Below the pieces are notes generated by a model. The model saw only the letters and a program-made list of their open reading frames with translations. It had not been told where the DNA came from and did not search any database. This document shows positions 27,955-35,396 of a stretch of DNA of 64,000 nt, one piece after another. The DNA comes from Chloroflexota bacterium (GTDB lineage: Bacteria > Chloroflexota > Limnocylindria > P2-11E). The stretch lies in NCBI GenBank assembly GCA_005889405.1, contig VBFY01000061.1:1-64000 (forward strand), in the 5' to 3' direction. Within the stretch, counting starts at the first letter, position 1. Each line of letters begins with the position of its first letter. The position numbers and the translations under genes are program-made.

Positions 27955-29462
27955 TCGAGACACAGAGCGTTGCGGCCGATGCGCTACCCGACACGTGCGC
28001 GGCGCTCGTCCAGGAGCGGCGGGCGCGGCTCGTCGTTATGACGGGCACCGACGAACGCGAGCGCGGCCGAGGCTTCGGTCTGTATTACGTGTTCGCCCTC
28101 CCGTCCGGCGCGCTGGTCTCGATCGAGGCACAGATCGATCCGGCACGTCCAGAGTTCCCGTCGGTCACACGCGTCGTGCCCGCCGCGCACTGGTACGAGC
28201 GCGAGGTGAAGGACCTCCTCGGCATCGAGCCGCGCGGTCACCCCGACCCACGTCGACTGGTGCTGCACGACGATTGGCCACACGGTCTGCATCCGCTACG
28301 AAAGGACTTCGACGGACGTCGAACCGTCGCGCGCGATCCCCATCCGCACGGGCCGATCACGGGCGTGCGTGGCGACGGTGTGATCGAGGTGCCCGTCGGC
28401 CCGATCCACGCCGGCATCATCGAGCCCGGACATTTCCGTTTTGGTGGCGTCGGTGAGCTCGTGTTCCAGCTCGAAGCTCGCCTCTTCTACACCCACCGCG
28501 GCATCGAGAAGGCGGCCGAGGGCGCAAGCGTCGAGCGCGTGCTGTTCCTCGCGGAGCGAATCTGCGGTGCCTGCTCGCTGTCGAACGCGGTCGCGTACTC
28601 ACAGGCGATCGAAGCCATTGCCGACCGCCATCCCGGACGCCGGACGCGGCTCATTCGTAGTGTCCTGCTGGAGCTCGAGCGCCTCTACAACCACGTGGGC
28701 GACATCGCCAATCTCTGTGCCGGGGCGGCGCTGCAGCTTGCCGTCTATCAGGGCGGCGTCCTCAAAGAGCGGCTGCAGGAGCTGAACGCCGAGGTCGCCG
28801 GTCACCGCTATCTCTTCGGCGTGGCGTGTCCCGGGGGCGTGCGACGAGATCTCGACGCCGCCGCGCAGGAATGCATCCGGCGCGAGACAGGCGCCATCGA
28901 AAGCGAATTCCGGAGCTACGTCGATGCTCTGCTCCAGACGGAGTCGTTCATGGAACGGCTCGTCGGCACCGGCGTACTCGAGCACGACCTTGCGGACGAA
29001 CTGGGTGCCGTTGGCGTCGCGGCGCGCGCGAGCGGGGTCGCACGGGACGTCCGGGCAAGCCAGCCGTACGCGGGCCTCCGGCCGGGCATGGTCACCCCGG
29101 TGTTGCGCACGGAGGGTGACGTCCGCGCCAGGATGCTCGTTCGCGTTGATGAGGCCTTCGCGTCGTTCGGACTCGTGAATGATCTGCTGCGCGAGCTTGC
29201 GGAGGTCGCTCCGACGGAGCTCGTCACGCCCATCGGACCGCTGCCTCCCGACCGATGGGCGCTCGGCATGGTCGAGTCGCCACGCGGCGAGAACGTGCAC
29301 CACGTCATGACCGGAGCGGCGGGGGAGATCACCCGCTATCGCGTTCGCTCGGCGTCCTACAACTGGGCGCTGGTGCCGTTCGCGGTCGCGGGCAACCTCC
29401 TCCCCGACTTCCCGCTCATCAACAAGAGCTTCGAGCTCTGCTACGCGTGTTTGGATCGGTGA
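27951..29462 (+). CDS. hyfG: [NiFe] group 4 hydrogenase large subunit, NuoC-NuoD fusion
   Basis: 503 residues. The N-terminal about 125 residues are NuoC/30-kDa-like (WYEREVKDLLGI, HPLRKDF); the rest is NuoD/large-subunit-like (VGPIHAGIIEPGHFRF, LFYTHRGIEKA). All four cysteines for the NiFe site are present: RICGAC near 203-208 and CYAC at the C-terminus (ELCYACLDR). The family histidine after the first motif is Asn (CSLSN). The protein ends on the arginine after which HycE is normally cut, so no maturation protease should be needed. All cysteines intact argues for a true hydrogenase rather than a cofactor-less Ehr complex. GTG start. Confidence 0.9.
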   Translation: MIETQSVAADALPDTCAALVQERRARLVVMTGTDERERGRGFGLYYVFALPSGALVSIEAQIDPARPEFPSVTRVVPAAHWYEREVKDLLGIEPRGHPDPRRLVLHDDWPHGLHPLRKDFDGRRTVARDPHPHGPITGVRGDGVIEVPVGPIHAGIIEPGHFRFGGVGELVFQLEARLFYTHRGIEKAAEGASVERVLFLAERICGACSLSNAVAYSQAIEAIADRHPGRRTRLIRSVLLELERLYNHVGDIANLCAGAALQLAVYQGGVLKERLQELNAEVAGHRYLFGVACPGGVRRDLDAAAQECIRRETGAIESEFRSYVDALLQTESFMERLVGTGVLEHDLADELGAVGVAARASGVARDVRASQPYAGLRPGMVTPVLRTEGDVRARMLVRVDEAFASFGLVNDLLRELAEVAPTELVTPIGPLPPDRWALGMVESPRGENVHHVMTGAAGEITRYRVRSASYNWALVPFAVAGNLLPDFPLINKSFELCYACLDR

Positions 29463-29469
29463 GCCACTG

Positions 29470-30231
29470 ATGCTGTCGCTCATCCGTCGCCGAATGCGTC
29501 TTGCCACGGCCACCTCGCGATGGCCAACTGTTCCGGCGCCATCGTTGGGTCGAGCTCAGCCGGTGTTCGACCGCACGCGCTGCGATCTGAACGGCGCCTG
29601 CGCGCAGGTGTGTCCGGTCGGAGCGATCGCCGTCGCCGCGAGCTTCGCGCTCGACCGCGCCAGATGCATCTCCTGCAGTCGCTGCATCGAGGTCTGCCCG
29701 ACCGGTGCGCTCGCGCAGGGCCTCGCCTTCGCGGTGCCCGAGCGGACGAGGCGTGCGCTCGTCGAGCCGCCGCCGGCCCCGCTCGCCGCGAAGGGCCAGG
29801 AGCTCGCGACCCGCGCCCGCCGCGTCCTCGGCCGCTCGTTGCACGTGCGGCATCTCGACGCCGGCTCGTGCAATGGCTGTGACTGGGAGATCAACGCGAC
29901 CACGAACGCCGTGCACGACATCCAGCGTTTCGGCGTCGACTTCGTCGCATCGCCGCGGCACGCCGATGTGCTCCTCGTGACGGGGACGGTAACGCACAAC
30001 CTCGAGATCGCCGCGCGCAGGACGTACGACGCGATGTCAGAACCGCGCCTGGTCGTGGCGGTGGGCGCGTGCGCAAGTAGCGGCTCGCCGTATCCGAGCG
30101 GGTATGCGTCAGGCGAGGGTGCGGCGAGCATCCTGCCCATCGATGTTTTCGTGCCCGGATGTCCGCCGCGCCCCGAGGCGATCATCGAAGGCCTGCTGCT
30201 CGCCGTGGGACGGATCGTCCGCGTCCGCTGA
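29470..30231 (+). CDS. hyfI: fused ferredoxin (HyfH-like) and NuoB-like (HyfI) small subunit
   Basis: 253 residues. Residues about 32-80 are a two-cluster ferredoxin: the first motif reads CDLNGACAQVCP, lacking the second cysteine (Asn instead); the second, CISCSRCIEVCP, is complete. Residues about 115-253 are NuoB/HyfI-like with the proximal-cluster cysteines SCNGCDWE, VGACASSG and PGCPPRPE. The fusion replaces separate hyfH and hyfI. The N-terminal cluster is probably [3Fe-4S] or has a non-cysteine ligand, suggesting a ferredoxin or unknown soluble partner. No formate or CO dehydrogenase gene, nor hyp maturation genes, are in the window. Confidence 0.87.
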   Translation: MLSLIRRRMRLATATSRWPTVPAPSLGRAQPVFDRTRCDLNGACAQVCPVGAIAVAASFALDRARCISCSRCIEVCPTGALAQGLAFAVPERTRRALVEPPPAPLAAKGQELATRARRVLGRSLHVRHLDAGSCNGCDWEINATTNAVHDIQRFGVDFVASPRHADVLLVTGTVTHNLEIAARRTYDAMSEPRLVVAVGACASSGSPYPSGYASGEGAASILPIDVFVPGCPPRPEAIIEGLLLAVGRIVRVR

Positions 30232-30245
30232 CGTGCGTTAGCGTC

Positions 30246-31037
30246 GTGCGCGTGGCTGTACGGCCGAGCGTCGGCCCACCGCTCCTGCTCTTCCACGGCT
30301 GGAATGGGTCGAGTCACAACTTCGGCGCGTGGCTCCCCGTGCTCGAGCCCCACTTCAGCGTGCTCGCGCCCGATCTGCCCGGCTGCGCCGGCGTCGCGAC
30401 GCTGTCCGTGACGCACACCGCGCGCGCCTACGCGGACTGGGCGCTCCGTGCCATGGACGCACGCGGGCTCGACGGGGTGGTCGCAGGGGGACTCTGCTCG
30501 GGGACGGCGATCGCCCTCGCGCTCGCCGGCATCGCCCCAAGCCGCGTGCGCGGCCTCCTGCTCCACACGCCGTTCTTGCGCCCAGGTCTCATCCGCCCGG
30601 CCATCCGCGCGCAGCTCGCCCTGCTCTCGTCACCGCTGGGCGTCCTCTTCGCGCCGCTTCGCCGGAGCACGACGCTCTCGATGCTCCATCGCCGGCTCTT
30701 CGCCGAAGCGGCCGATGTCGATGCGGAGCATCTCGCACACGATCAGGCCGACCTGCTTCGCGCGGACCCCGCCGCCGCGCGCGATCTCGCGCGCGACCTC
30801 TTCACGGTCGACCGCACCGCGGTGCTTCGCGCCTGGACCAAACCGCTCGCCGTCGTGCTCGCCGACGGCGACGCCTTCATCGATGCCCCCGGCACCGCGG
30901 CGGCTGTGAGCCTCGCCGCACCGCAGGCGATGATCGCTCGCTTTCCGGGCGGTCACGGCTGGACGCCCGCCTACCGCGAACACCAGAACGAGGCGCTGGC
31001 CGGACTCGCCGCTCGGCTCACCGCGGCATTGGTCTGA
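30246..31037 (+). CDS. alpha/beta hydrolase with cysteine at the nucleophile elbow
   Basis: About 263 residues with the alpha/beta hydrolase plan: oxyanion strand LLLFHGWNGSS, nucleophile elbow GGLCSGTA, acid in VVLADGDAFID, histidine in GGHGW. The elbow, usually GxSxG, is GLCSG, so the nucleophile is Cys, as in dienelactone hydrolases; the next residue is Ser. Substrate unknown. GTG 30246 or 30252 are the possible starts. It follows the Hyf operon by 14 bases and may be co-transcribed, but nothing in it suggests hydrogenase work. Confidence 0.75.
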   Translation: MRVAVRPSVGPPLLLFHGWNGSSHNFGAWLPVLEPHFSVLAPDLPGCAGVATLSVTHTARAYADWALRAMDARGLDGVVAGGLCSGTAIALALAGIAPSRVRGLLLHTPFLRPGLIRPAIRAQLALLSSPLGVLFAPLRRSTTLSMLHRRLFAEAADVDAEHLAHDQADLLRADPAAARDLARDLFTVDRTAVLRAWTKPLAVVLADGDAFIDAPGTAAAVSLAAPQAMIARFPGGHGWTPAYREHQNEALAGLAARLTAALV

Positions 31038-31089
31038 ACACATGACCACCGCGTATCGTTTGCGGCCATCTCGATCTGGGGAGGGATCC

Positions 31090-31794
31090 GTGCCGCTCCA
31101 CCGGTCCGCCGCCATCGTCCTCGCCATCCTGTTCGTCGGGTGCACGCCGCCGCCCGCCGTGGCGACTCCGACACCCACCGTGCCAACGCCTCAGCCAACG
31201 ATCGCCGCGACTCCCGTGCCAGCCACGGCGAATCCCGCGGTGACCGTCCCGACGATCCCGGCGACCGTCGCGGTGGAGATCCCGGTGAAGGGGGCCGCGC
31301 TTCTGGTCCTCGACATCACGACCGCGGTGTGCACGCCGCGGCCGCCGTGCGTCACGTCGCTGCCGAAGATCGCGGCGCTGATCAAGAAGGCGCGGGACGC
31401 AAAGGTTCCCGTCATCTACAGCGAAACGACCGCCGCGGGCGCCTCGATCCTGCCGGAGGTGGCGCCGCAGGCCGGCGAGCCAAGCATCAAGGCCTCATCG
31501 GACAAGTTCTTCAACACCAACCTGGACCAGCTCCTGAAGGACCGGGGCGTCGAGAACGCCGTCGTCGTCGGATCCGCCTCGAACGGTGCCGTCCTGTACA
31601 CGACCTTCGGCCTCAATCTGCGTGGCTACACCGCTGTGGTCGCGGTCGACGGCATCTCGGCGAACGTCGATTGGCCCACCAACTTCGTGCAGTGGCAGCT
31701 GCTCAACGAGCCAGGCTTCACGAATGCCGACAACAAGCCCCTCGACAAGCAGCATGTGACGCTCAGCACGACCGACAAGATCGCCTTCAAGTAG
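31090..31794 (+). CDS. isochorismatase-like lipoprotein lacking the catalytic cysteine
   Basis: 234 residues. A 17-residue signal peptide ends in a lipobox (LFVGC), followed by a Pro/Thr-rich tether (about 20-60) and an isochorismatase-like fold: LLVLDITTAVC (first Asp), PVIYSETTAAGA, SSDKFFNTNLDQLLKDRGV (Lys). The strand that should carry the nucleophile reads VVVGSASNGAVLYTT, with Ala where family members have Cys. So it looks like an exported binding or structural relative rather than a hydrolase. The GTG start has GGGGAGGG 4 bases before it, one of the strongest ribosome sites in the window. Confidence 0.75.
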   Translation: MPLHRSAAIVLAILFVGCTPPPAVATPTPTVPTPQPTIAATPVPATANPAVTVPTIPATVAVEIPVKGAALLVLDITTAVCTPRPPCVTSLPKIAALIKKARDAKVPVIYSETTAAGASILPEVAPQAGEPSIKASSDKFFNTNLDQLLKDRGVENAVVVGSASNGAVLYTTFGLNLRGYTAVVAVDGISANVDWPTNFVQWQLLNEPGFTNADNKPLDKQHVTLSTTDKIAFK

Positions 31795-32144
31795 ACGCGA
31801 TCGAGCGCACCCTCCGGGACGCGGAGGAGATCATCCTGGTGACGCGCGGCCGGAAGACCGGCCGCCTGCACGAGGCGACCACCTGGTTCGCGTACGAGGA
31901 CGGGGCGGTGTGGCTGCGCACCGACCGCACCACCGACTGGCATCGCAATCTCGGAGACGATCCGCGCTGCCGGATCCGCCTTGGCACGATCGAGCTCGCC
32001 GCCACCAGCGAGCCGATCGCCGACGCCGCCGCCGCGCTCCGACACGTGGTCGATCTCTTCCGCGCCAAATACGGCGCGGAGTGGGTCTCCGACTGGTACG
32101 TCGAGCGGGGCCGAACGCCGGTCCGGCTGCGACTGGAGCGCTGA
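31791..32144 (+). CDS. DUF385-type deazaflavin/F420-dependent oxidoreductase-like protein
   Basis: About 117 residues of split beta-barrel: EEIILVTRGRKTGRLHEATTW (reduced to its core ILVTRGRKTG), YEDGAVWLRTDR, DWHRNLGDDPRCRIRLG, then helix FRAKYGAEW. This matches DUF385/nitroreductase-family proteins that bind F420 or heme-like cofactors. No ATG, GTG or TTG is available at the family start; GTA 31791 or ATC 31800 lie there. The next GTG (31839) would cut into the first strand. The preceding gene stops at 31794. Confidence 0.6.
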   Translation, partial: VDAIERTLRDAEEIILVTRGRKTGRLHEATTWFAYEDGAVWLRTDRTTDWHRNLGDDPRCRIRLGTIELAATSEPIADAAAALRHVVDLFRAKYGAEWVSDWYVERGRTPVRLRLER

Positions 32145-32155
32145 CAGCGCGGGTC

Positions 32156-32161
32156 TATCCT
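32156..32161 (+). promoter_or_regulatory. -10 box of leaderless nfeD
   Basis: TATCCT ends 6 bases before the ATG at 32168, so a transcript starting 7 bases downstream would begin at the start codon itself. No ribosome binding site is present. Confidence 0.55.
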
Positions 32162-32167
32162 CGATCT

Positions 32168-33502
32168 ATGCGCATCGCGCTGCGCCTCGCATCGGTCATC
32201 GCGATGGCGCTGGGCGTGTCCGGCTTCGCCTTCGCGGCGGACGACGCTCACACGGTGCTCGTCGGCCACATCGAAGGCGTTATCAACCCCATCACGGCTC
32301 GCTACGTCGACCGTCTGCTCGACGAGGGGGAGCAGCGGAAGGTCGCCGCGGTCGTCTTCGTCATCGACACGCCCGGCGGTCTTATCGATTCGACCTACAA
32401 GATCACCGGCCGGATGCTCAACGCCGCGGTTCCGATCATCACCTATGTCGCGCCGTCGGGAGCGCACGCGGCGTCGGCCGGCACCTTCATCACGCTCGCC
32501 GGGCACGTCGCGGCGATGGCGCCGTCGACGAACATCGGCGCGGCGCACCCGGTGGACTCGTCCGGCGGCGACATCCAGGGCGACCTCCGCCTCAAGGCGG
32601 AGAACGATGCCGTGGCGCAGATCACCAATATCGCCCGCGCGCGCGGACACAACGCCCAGTGGGCGGAGGACGCGGTCCGCAAGAGCGTGAGCATCGGCGT
32701 GGACGAAGCCGTGAGCCTCAAGGTGGTCGACCTCATGGCGACCGACGTGCGCAGCCTCGTCGATCAGGTCGACGGCCGTCGAGTCACGACATCGGCGGGC
32801 GCGGTGGCGCTCGCTACGAAAGGCGCCTCGCTCGAGGAAAAGGGGCCGAACCCCTTCGAGGCGCTCCTCCACCTCATCGTCGATCCGCAGATCGCGGTGC
32901 TCCTATTCACGGTCGGCACCTACGGGATCATCTTCGAGCTCAGCAATCCGAGCCTCATCTTCCCCGGCATCATCGGAGTGATCGCCATCGTTCTCGCGCT
33001 GTTCGCTTTTGGTACCCTCGATGCGAACGCAGCGGGGATCGCTCTCCTTATTTTCTCGGTCGTGCTCTTCGTCGCCGAGATCAAGATCGCGAGCCACTTC
33101 CTGCTCACCGCGGGCGGTCTCGTCTCGCTCGTCGTGGGGACGATCATCCTGTTCCCACCGCTGCGACCGACGTTCCCGGGACTCCGCGCTGACGTCGATC
33201 CTGTCGTGATCGCCACCGTCGCGCTGGTGTCGGGCGTGTTCTTCTTCTTTGTCGCGCGGTTCGCGCTCTCGACGCGCAAGCTCGCGTGGGCGGGCGGCTC
33301 GCCGGTCCTCGTGGGTGCGACGGGCGTCGCGAAGAGCGACATCGGACCGAATGGAATCGCCTATGTCGCGGGCGAGGAATGGTCCGCGCGCAGTGAGAGC
33401 GGCGCGATCCCGAAGGGGAGCGAAGTCCGTGTGAAACGCAAGGAAGGTCTGAGCCTTATCGTCGAGCCGAACGATTCGTCACCGGGGAGGGGAGCGTCCT
33501 GA
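32168..33502 (+). CDS. NfeD-type membrane serine protease (ClpP-class)
   Basis: 444 residues. Signal peptide (1-23, ending AFA), then a ClpP/SppA-like serine protease domain with the Ser-Lys dyad S103 (HAASAGTF) and K172 (EDAVRKSVS), and the substrate loop DTPGGLIDST. Four membrane helices follow (about 230-345) and a C-terminal OB-fold domain (about 375-435). NfeD proteases act with SPFH/stomatin proteins in membrane quality control; in the Pyrococcus pair the protease cleaves stomatin. Here the SPFH gene starts on the last base of this gene, which supports a complex. Confidence 0.9.
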   Translation: MRIALRLASVIAMALGVSGFAFAADDAHTVLVGHIEGVINPITARYVDRLLDEGEQRKVAAVVFVIDTPGGLIDSTYKITGRMLNAAVPIITYVAPSGAHAASAGTFITLAGHVAAMAPSTNIGAAHPVDSSGGDIQGDLRLKAENDAVAQITNIARARGHNAQWAEDAVRKSVSIGVDEAVSLKVVDLMATDVRSLVDQVDGRRVTTSAGAVALATKGASLEEKGPNPFEALLHLIVDPQIAVLLFTVGTYGIIFELSNPSLIFPGIIGVIAIVLALFAFGTLDANAAGIALLIFSVVLFVAEIKIASHFLLTAGGLVSLVVGTIILFPPLRPTFPGLRADVDPVVIATVALVSGVFFFFVARFALSTRKLAWAGGSPVLVGATGVAKSDIGPNGIAYVAGEEWSARSESGAIPKGSEVRVKRKEGLSLIVEPNDSSPGRGAS

Positions 33503-34398
33503 TGGATATCGGTCTTGCCATCGCGATCTTCGCGGCAGTCATCGTGATCCTCATCCTGCGCACGATCATCCACATCGTGCCTCAGTACCAGCGCCTCGTG
33601 GTCCTGGCGCTCGGGAGATATCAGAAGATGGCCGGACCTGGCTTGGTGCTCCTGCTCCCGCCGCCGATCCAGGTCGGCATCAACGTCGACCTGCGTGAGT
33701 TCGTAGTCGAGATCCCGCAACAGACCTGCATCACCAAGGACAACGCGCCCATCTCGATCGACTTCCTGATCTACCAGAAGGTGATGGAGGAGCAGGCCGC
33801 CGACTCCGTCCTGAAGATCCAGAACTTCCGGACCGCCGTCACGGGCATCGCGACCACGACACTCCGCGCCGTGATCGGCGACATCCTCCTCGATGACGTG
33901 CTCGCCAAGCGCGAGCAGATCAACGAGGTGCTGCGGACGAAGCTCGACGAGGTGACCCAACGGTGGGGCGTGAAGGTCACCACGGTCGAGATCCGCGAGC
34001 TCACCCCACCGCGCGACGTCCAAGAGGCGATGAACCGCCAGCTCACCGCCGAGCGCACCCGGCGCGCGTCGGTCACCGAAGCCGAGGGCAAGCGCGCCTC
34101 CGCGATCCTCGTGGCCGAGGGCGACAAGCAGTCGAACATCCTCCAGGCCGAGGGACAGAGGCAATCGCAGATCCTGCGCGCCGAGGGCTTCGCCCTCGCG
34201 CTCGACAAGATCAACGAGATGGCGAATCACGCCGACCCGCGGACGATCACGCTGCAGTACCTCGAGGCGCTCAAGGTGCTCGGCGCGTCGCCGTCGACGA
34301 AGTTCATCATCCCGACCGAGTTCGCGGCCCTCGCCGCGCCGCTCGCGGCGTTCGCGCGCGGCGGCGGCGAAGACGGCGAGAAGAAGGCGCCGCGCTAG
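33502..34398 (+). CDS. SPFH/stomatin-like protein (slipin)
   Basis: 298 residues: one N-terminal membrane helix (1-20), SPFH domain (RTIIHIVPQYQRLVVLALGR onward, residues 21-190), then a long Ala/Glu/Gln-rich coiled coil (about 185-255) and a C-terminal Gly-rich end. The core motifs DLREFVVEIPQQ and ELTPPRDVQEAMNRQLTAER are typical of stomatins. It forms membrane rings or scaffolds and is the expected partner of the NfeD protease upstream. No further gene follows until the small reverse-strand gene at 34698. Confidence 0.92.
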   Translation: MDIGLAIAIFAAVIVILILRTIIHIVPQYQRLVVLALGRYQKMAGPGLVLLLPPPIQVGINVDLREFVVEIPQQTCITKDNAPISIDFLIYQKVMEEQAADSVLKIQNFRTAVTGIATTTLRAVIGDILLDDVLAKREQINEVLRTKLDEVTQRWGVKVTTVEIRELTPPRDVQEAMNRQLTAERTRRASVTEAEGKRASAILVAEGDKQSNILQAEGQRQSQILRAEGFALALDKINEMANHADPRTITLQYLEALKVLGASPSTKFIIPTEFAALAAPLAAFARGGGEDGEKKAPR

Positions 34399-34426
34399 GC
34401 ACCCACGCGGTTCGGCGCCTCGCCTC

Positions 34427-34445
34427 GGTCACCGAAACGGTGACC
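34427..34445. terminator. perfect hairpin between converging genes
   Basis: GGTCACCG-AAA-CGGTGACC, extensible on both sides by weaker pairs (34423-34449). It lies between the 3' ends of the SPFH gene and the small reverse-strand gene. No T-run is next to it, so a two-way terminator is plausible but not proven. The rest of 34399-34491 shows nothing else. Confidence 0.5.
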
Positions 34446-34491
34446 GGGGCTCAGCGCCTCGGCGGAGGGTCGCCCGAATCCGCGGCCGGCT

Positions 34492-34698
34492 TCATCTCTT
34501 GAGAAAGACTGAGCGAGGCGATCCATGTCGAGCAGCCGTGCCCTGGGTGCTGTCCGTCGCCTTCACGGCCATCGGGCGGGCCAGACGGTGGGGCGCGAGA
34601 GGTGAATACACGCGCGGCGGCATCCGCCAGGCGGACGCCGCCGGCGCGTGGCGTGTTGGAAGGGCAGCTCGAACAGCGAATGCATTCATCACAGCCAT
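34492..34698 (-). CDS. small basic protein under LexA-type control, unknown
   Basis: 68 residues, rich in Ala, Pro and Arg, with no membrane helix or known motif (begins MAVMNAFAVRAALPTRHAP). Evidence that it is real: ATG with AGGGGAG (34712-34706) exactly 7 bases upstream, and a promoter with TTGACA (34765-34760), 16-base spacer and TAATAT (34743-34738), overlapped by two GAAC-N4-GTTC boxes. SOS-induced small proteins in Gram-positive bacteria are often cell-division inhibitors (YneA, DivS, SosA), but no resemblance is visible, so that role is only a guess. A second reverse frame covers the same DNA but has no ribosome site. Confidence 0.55.
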   Translation of the reverse strand: MAVMNAFAVRAALPTRHAPAASAWRMPPRVYSPLAPHRLARPMAVKATDSTQGTAARHGSPRSVFLKR

Positions 34699-34722
34699 TT
34701 GTGTGCTCCCCTAAGGCAGTAT

Positions 34723-34736
34723 CGAACGTGCGTTCG
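34723..34736. promoter_or_regulatory. LexA box 1
   Basis: CGAACGTGCGTTCG fits the Gram-positive LexA consensus CGAACRNRYGTTYG at every position. It lies immediately downstream of the -10 of the leftward promoter, over the expected start site near 34731. Confidence 0.82.
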
Positions 34737-34737
34737 C

Positions 34738-34765
34738 ATATTAGAACGCCTGTTCTGGCTGTCAA
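34738..34765 (-). promoter_or_regulatory. leftward promoter between LexA boxes
   Basis: On the reverse strand: TTGACA (34765-34760), 16 bases, TAATAT (34743-34738). It is the best sigma-70-type promoter seen in the window. LexA box 2 fills the spacer and box 1 follows the -10, so a bound repressor would block it. Confidence 0.78.
34744..34755. promoter_or_regulatory. LexA box 2
   Basis: GAACGCCTGTTC (flanked AGAAC...GTTCT) fits the GAAC-N4-GTTC core. Its centre is 20 bases from the centre of box 1, about two DNA turns, so two dimers could bind the same face. It also overlaps the likely -35 region of the rightward ligase-like gene. Confidence 0.75.
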
Positions 34766-34788
34766 GAGGGTGGGATACTCGACCAAAG

Positions 34789-35382
34789 TTGAAGACCATT
34801 TTGGGCGTCGATCTGGCGCCTCAGCGACCCCGCTTCGCCCGCGAACGCGCGGAGGTAGCGAACCACATCCTCGAGCCGGATTGGGTGGGAACGCGGGCTC
34901 TGGCGCGCATCGGACACGGTGGACCTCACTTCGTCGGCTACGCCGGCGAGGTGGACGGCCCGCGGGAGCTGTACGACGCGATCGCGGCCGAAGCGCAATG
35001 CACGACCGCGATCATCGACGGGGTCCTCGTCTCCGACTGGCGTGATGAGTCGGAGCTCGAGCTCGATCCTGATGGCAATGCGTTCGTGCGGAAAGCGAGC
35101 GCGAGGCAGATCTTCGCAGCATTCGATCTGCTCGAGGTCGACGGCGAGTCGCTGCTCGAGATCCCGCTGCTCGAACGCAAGCGACACCTCGAGGGCCTCT
35201 TGGTCCCGAGCGTCAATGTCCGCCTCACACCGTTCGTCACCCGGGGCCTGCGCTCGTGGCGCGAGACGCTCGTCGCGCAGGGCTTCCATCGCGTCGTGCT
35301 AAAGAACTGGAACAGCGCCTACGCTCCAGGTCGCACCACGGACGACTGGCTCGTCGTGGAAAAGATCAGCGGTGCGAGATAA
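34789..35382 (+). CDS. ATP-dependent DNA-ligase-like protein lacking the catalytic lysine
   Basis: 197 residues from TTG 34789, the only usable start downstream of the LexA region; a -10-like GATACT (34774-34779) precedes it. The layout matches the nucleotidyltransferase domain of LigD-type ligases: motif I position LEPDWVGTR (family E-K-DG-R), motif III FAAFDLLEVDG, LLERKRHLEGLL, and motif IV/V HRVVLKNWNSAYAPGR then DDWLVVEK. In motif I the nucleophilic Lys is Asp and the following Asp is Val, so it cannot form the AMP adduct in the usual way. No OB domain. Likely an end-binding or regulatory relative. gdhA follows after 14 bases. Confidence 0.6.
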   Translation: MKTILGVDLAPQRPRFARERAEVANHILEPDWVGTRALARIGHGGPHFVGYAGEVDGPRELYDAIAAEAQCTTAIIDGVLVSDWRDESELELDPDGNAFVRKASARQIFAAFDLLEVDGESLLEIPLLERKRHLEGLLVPSVNVRLTPFVTRGLRSWRETLVAQGFHRVVLKNWNSAYAPGRTTDDWLVVEKISGAR

Positions 35383-35396
35383 CCGAGGAGGATGTC

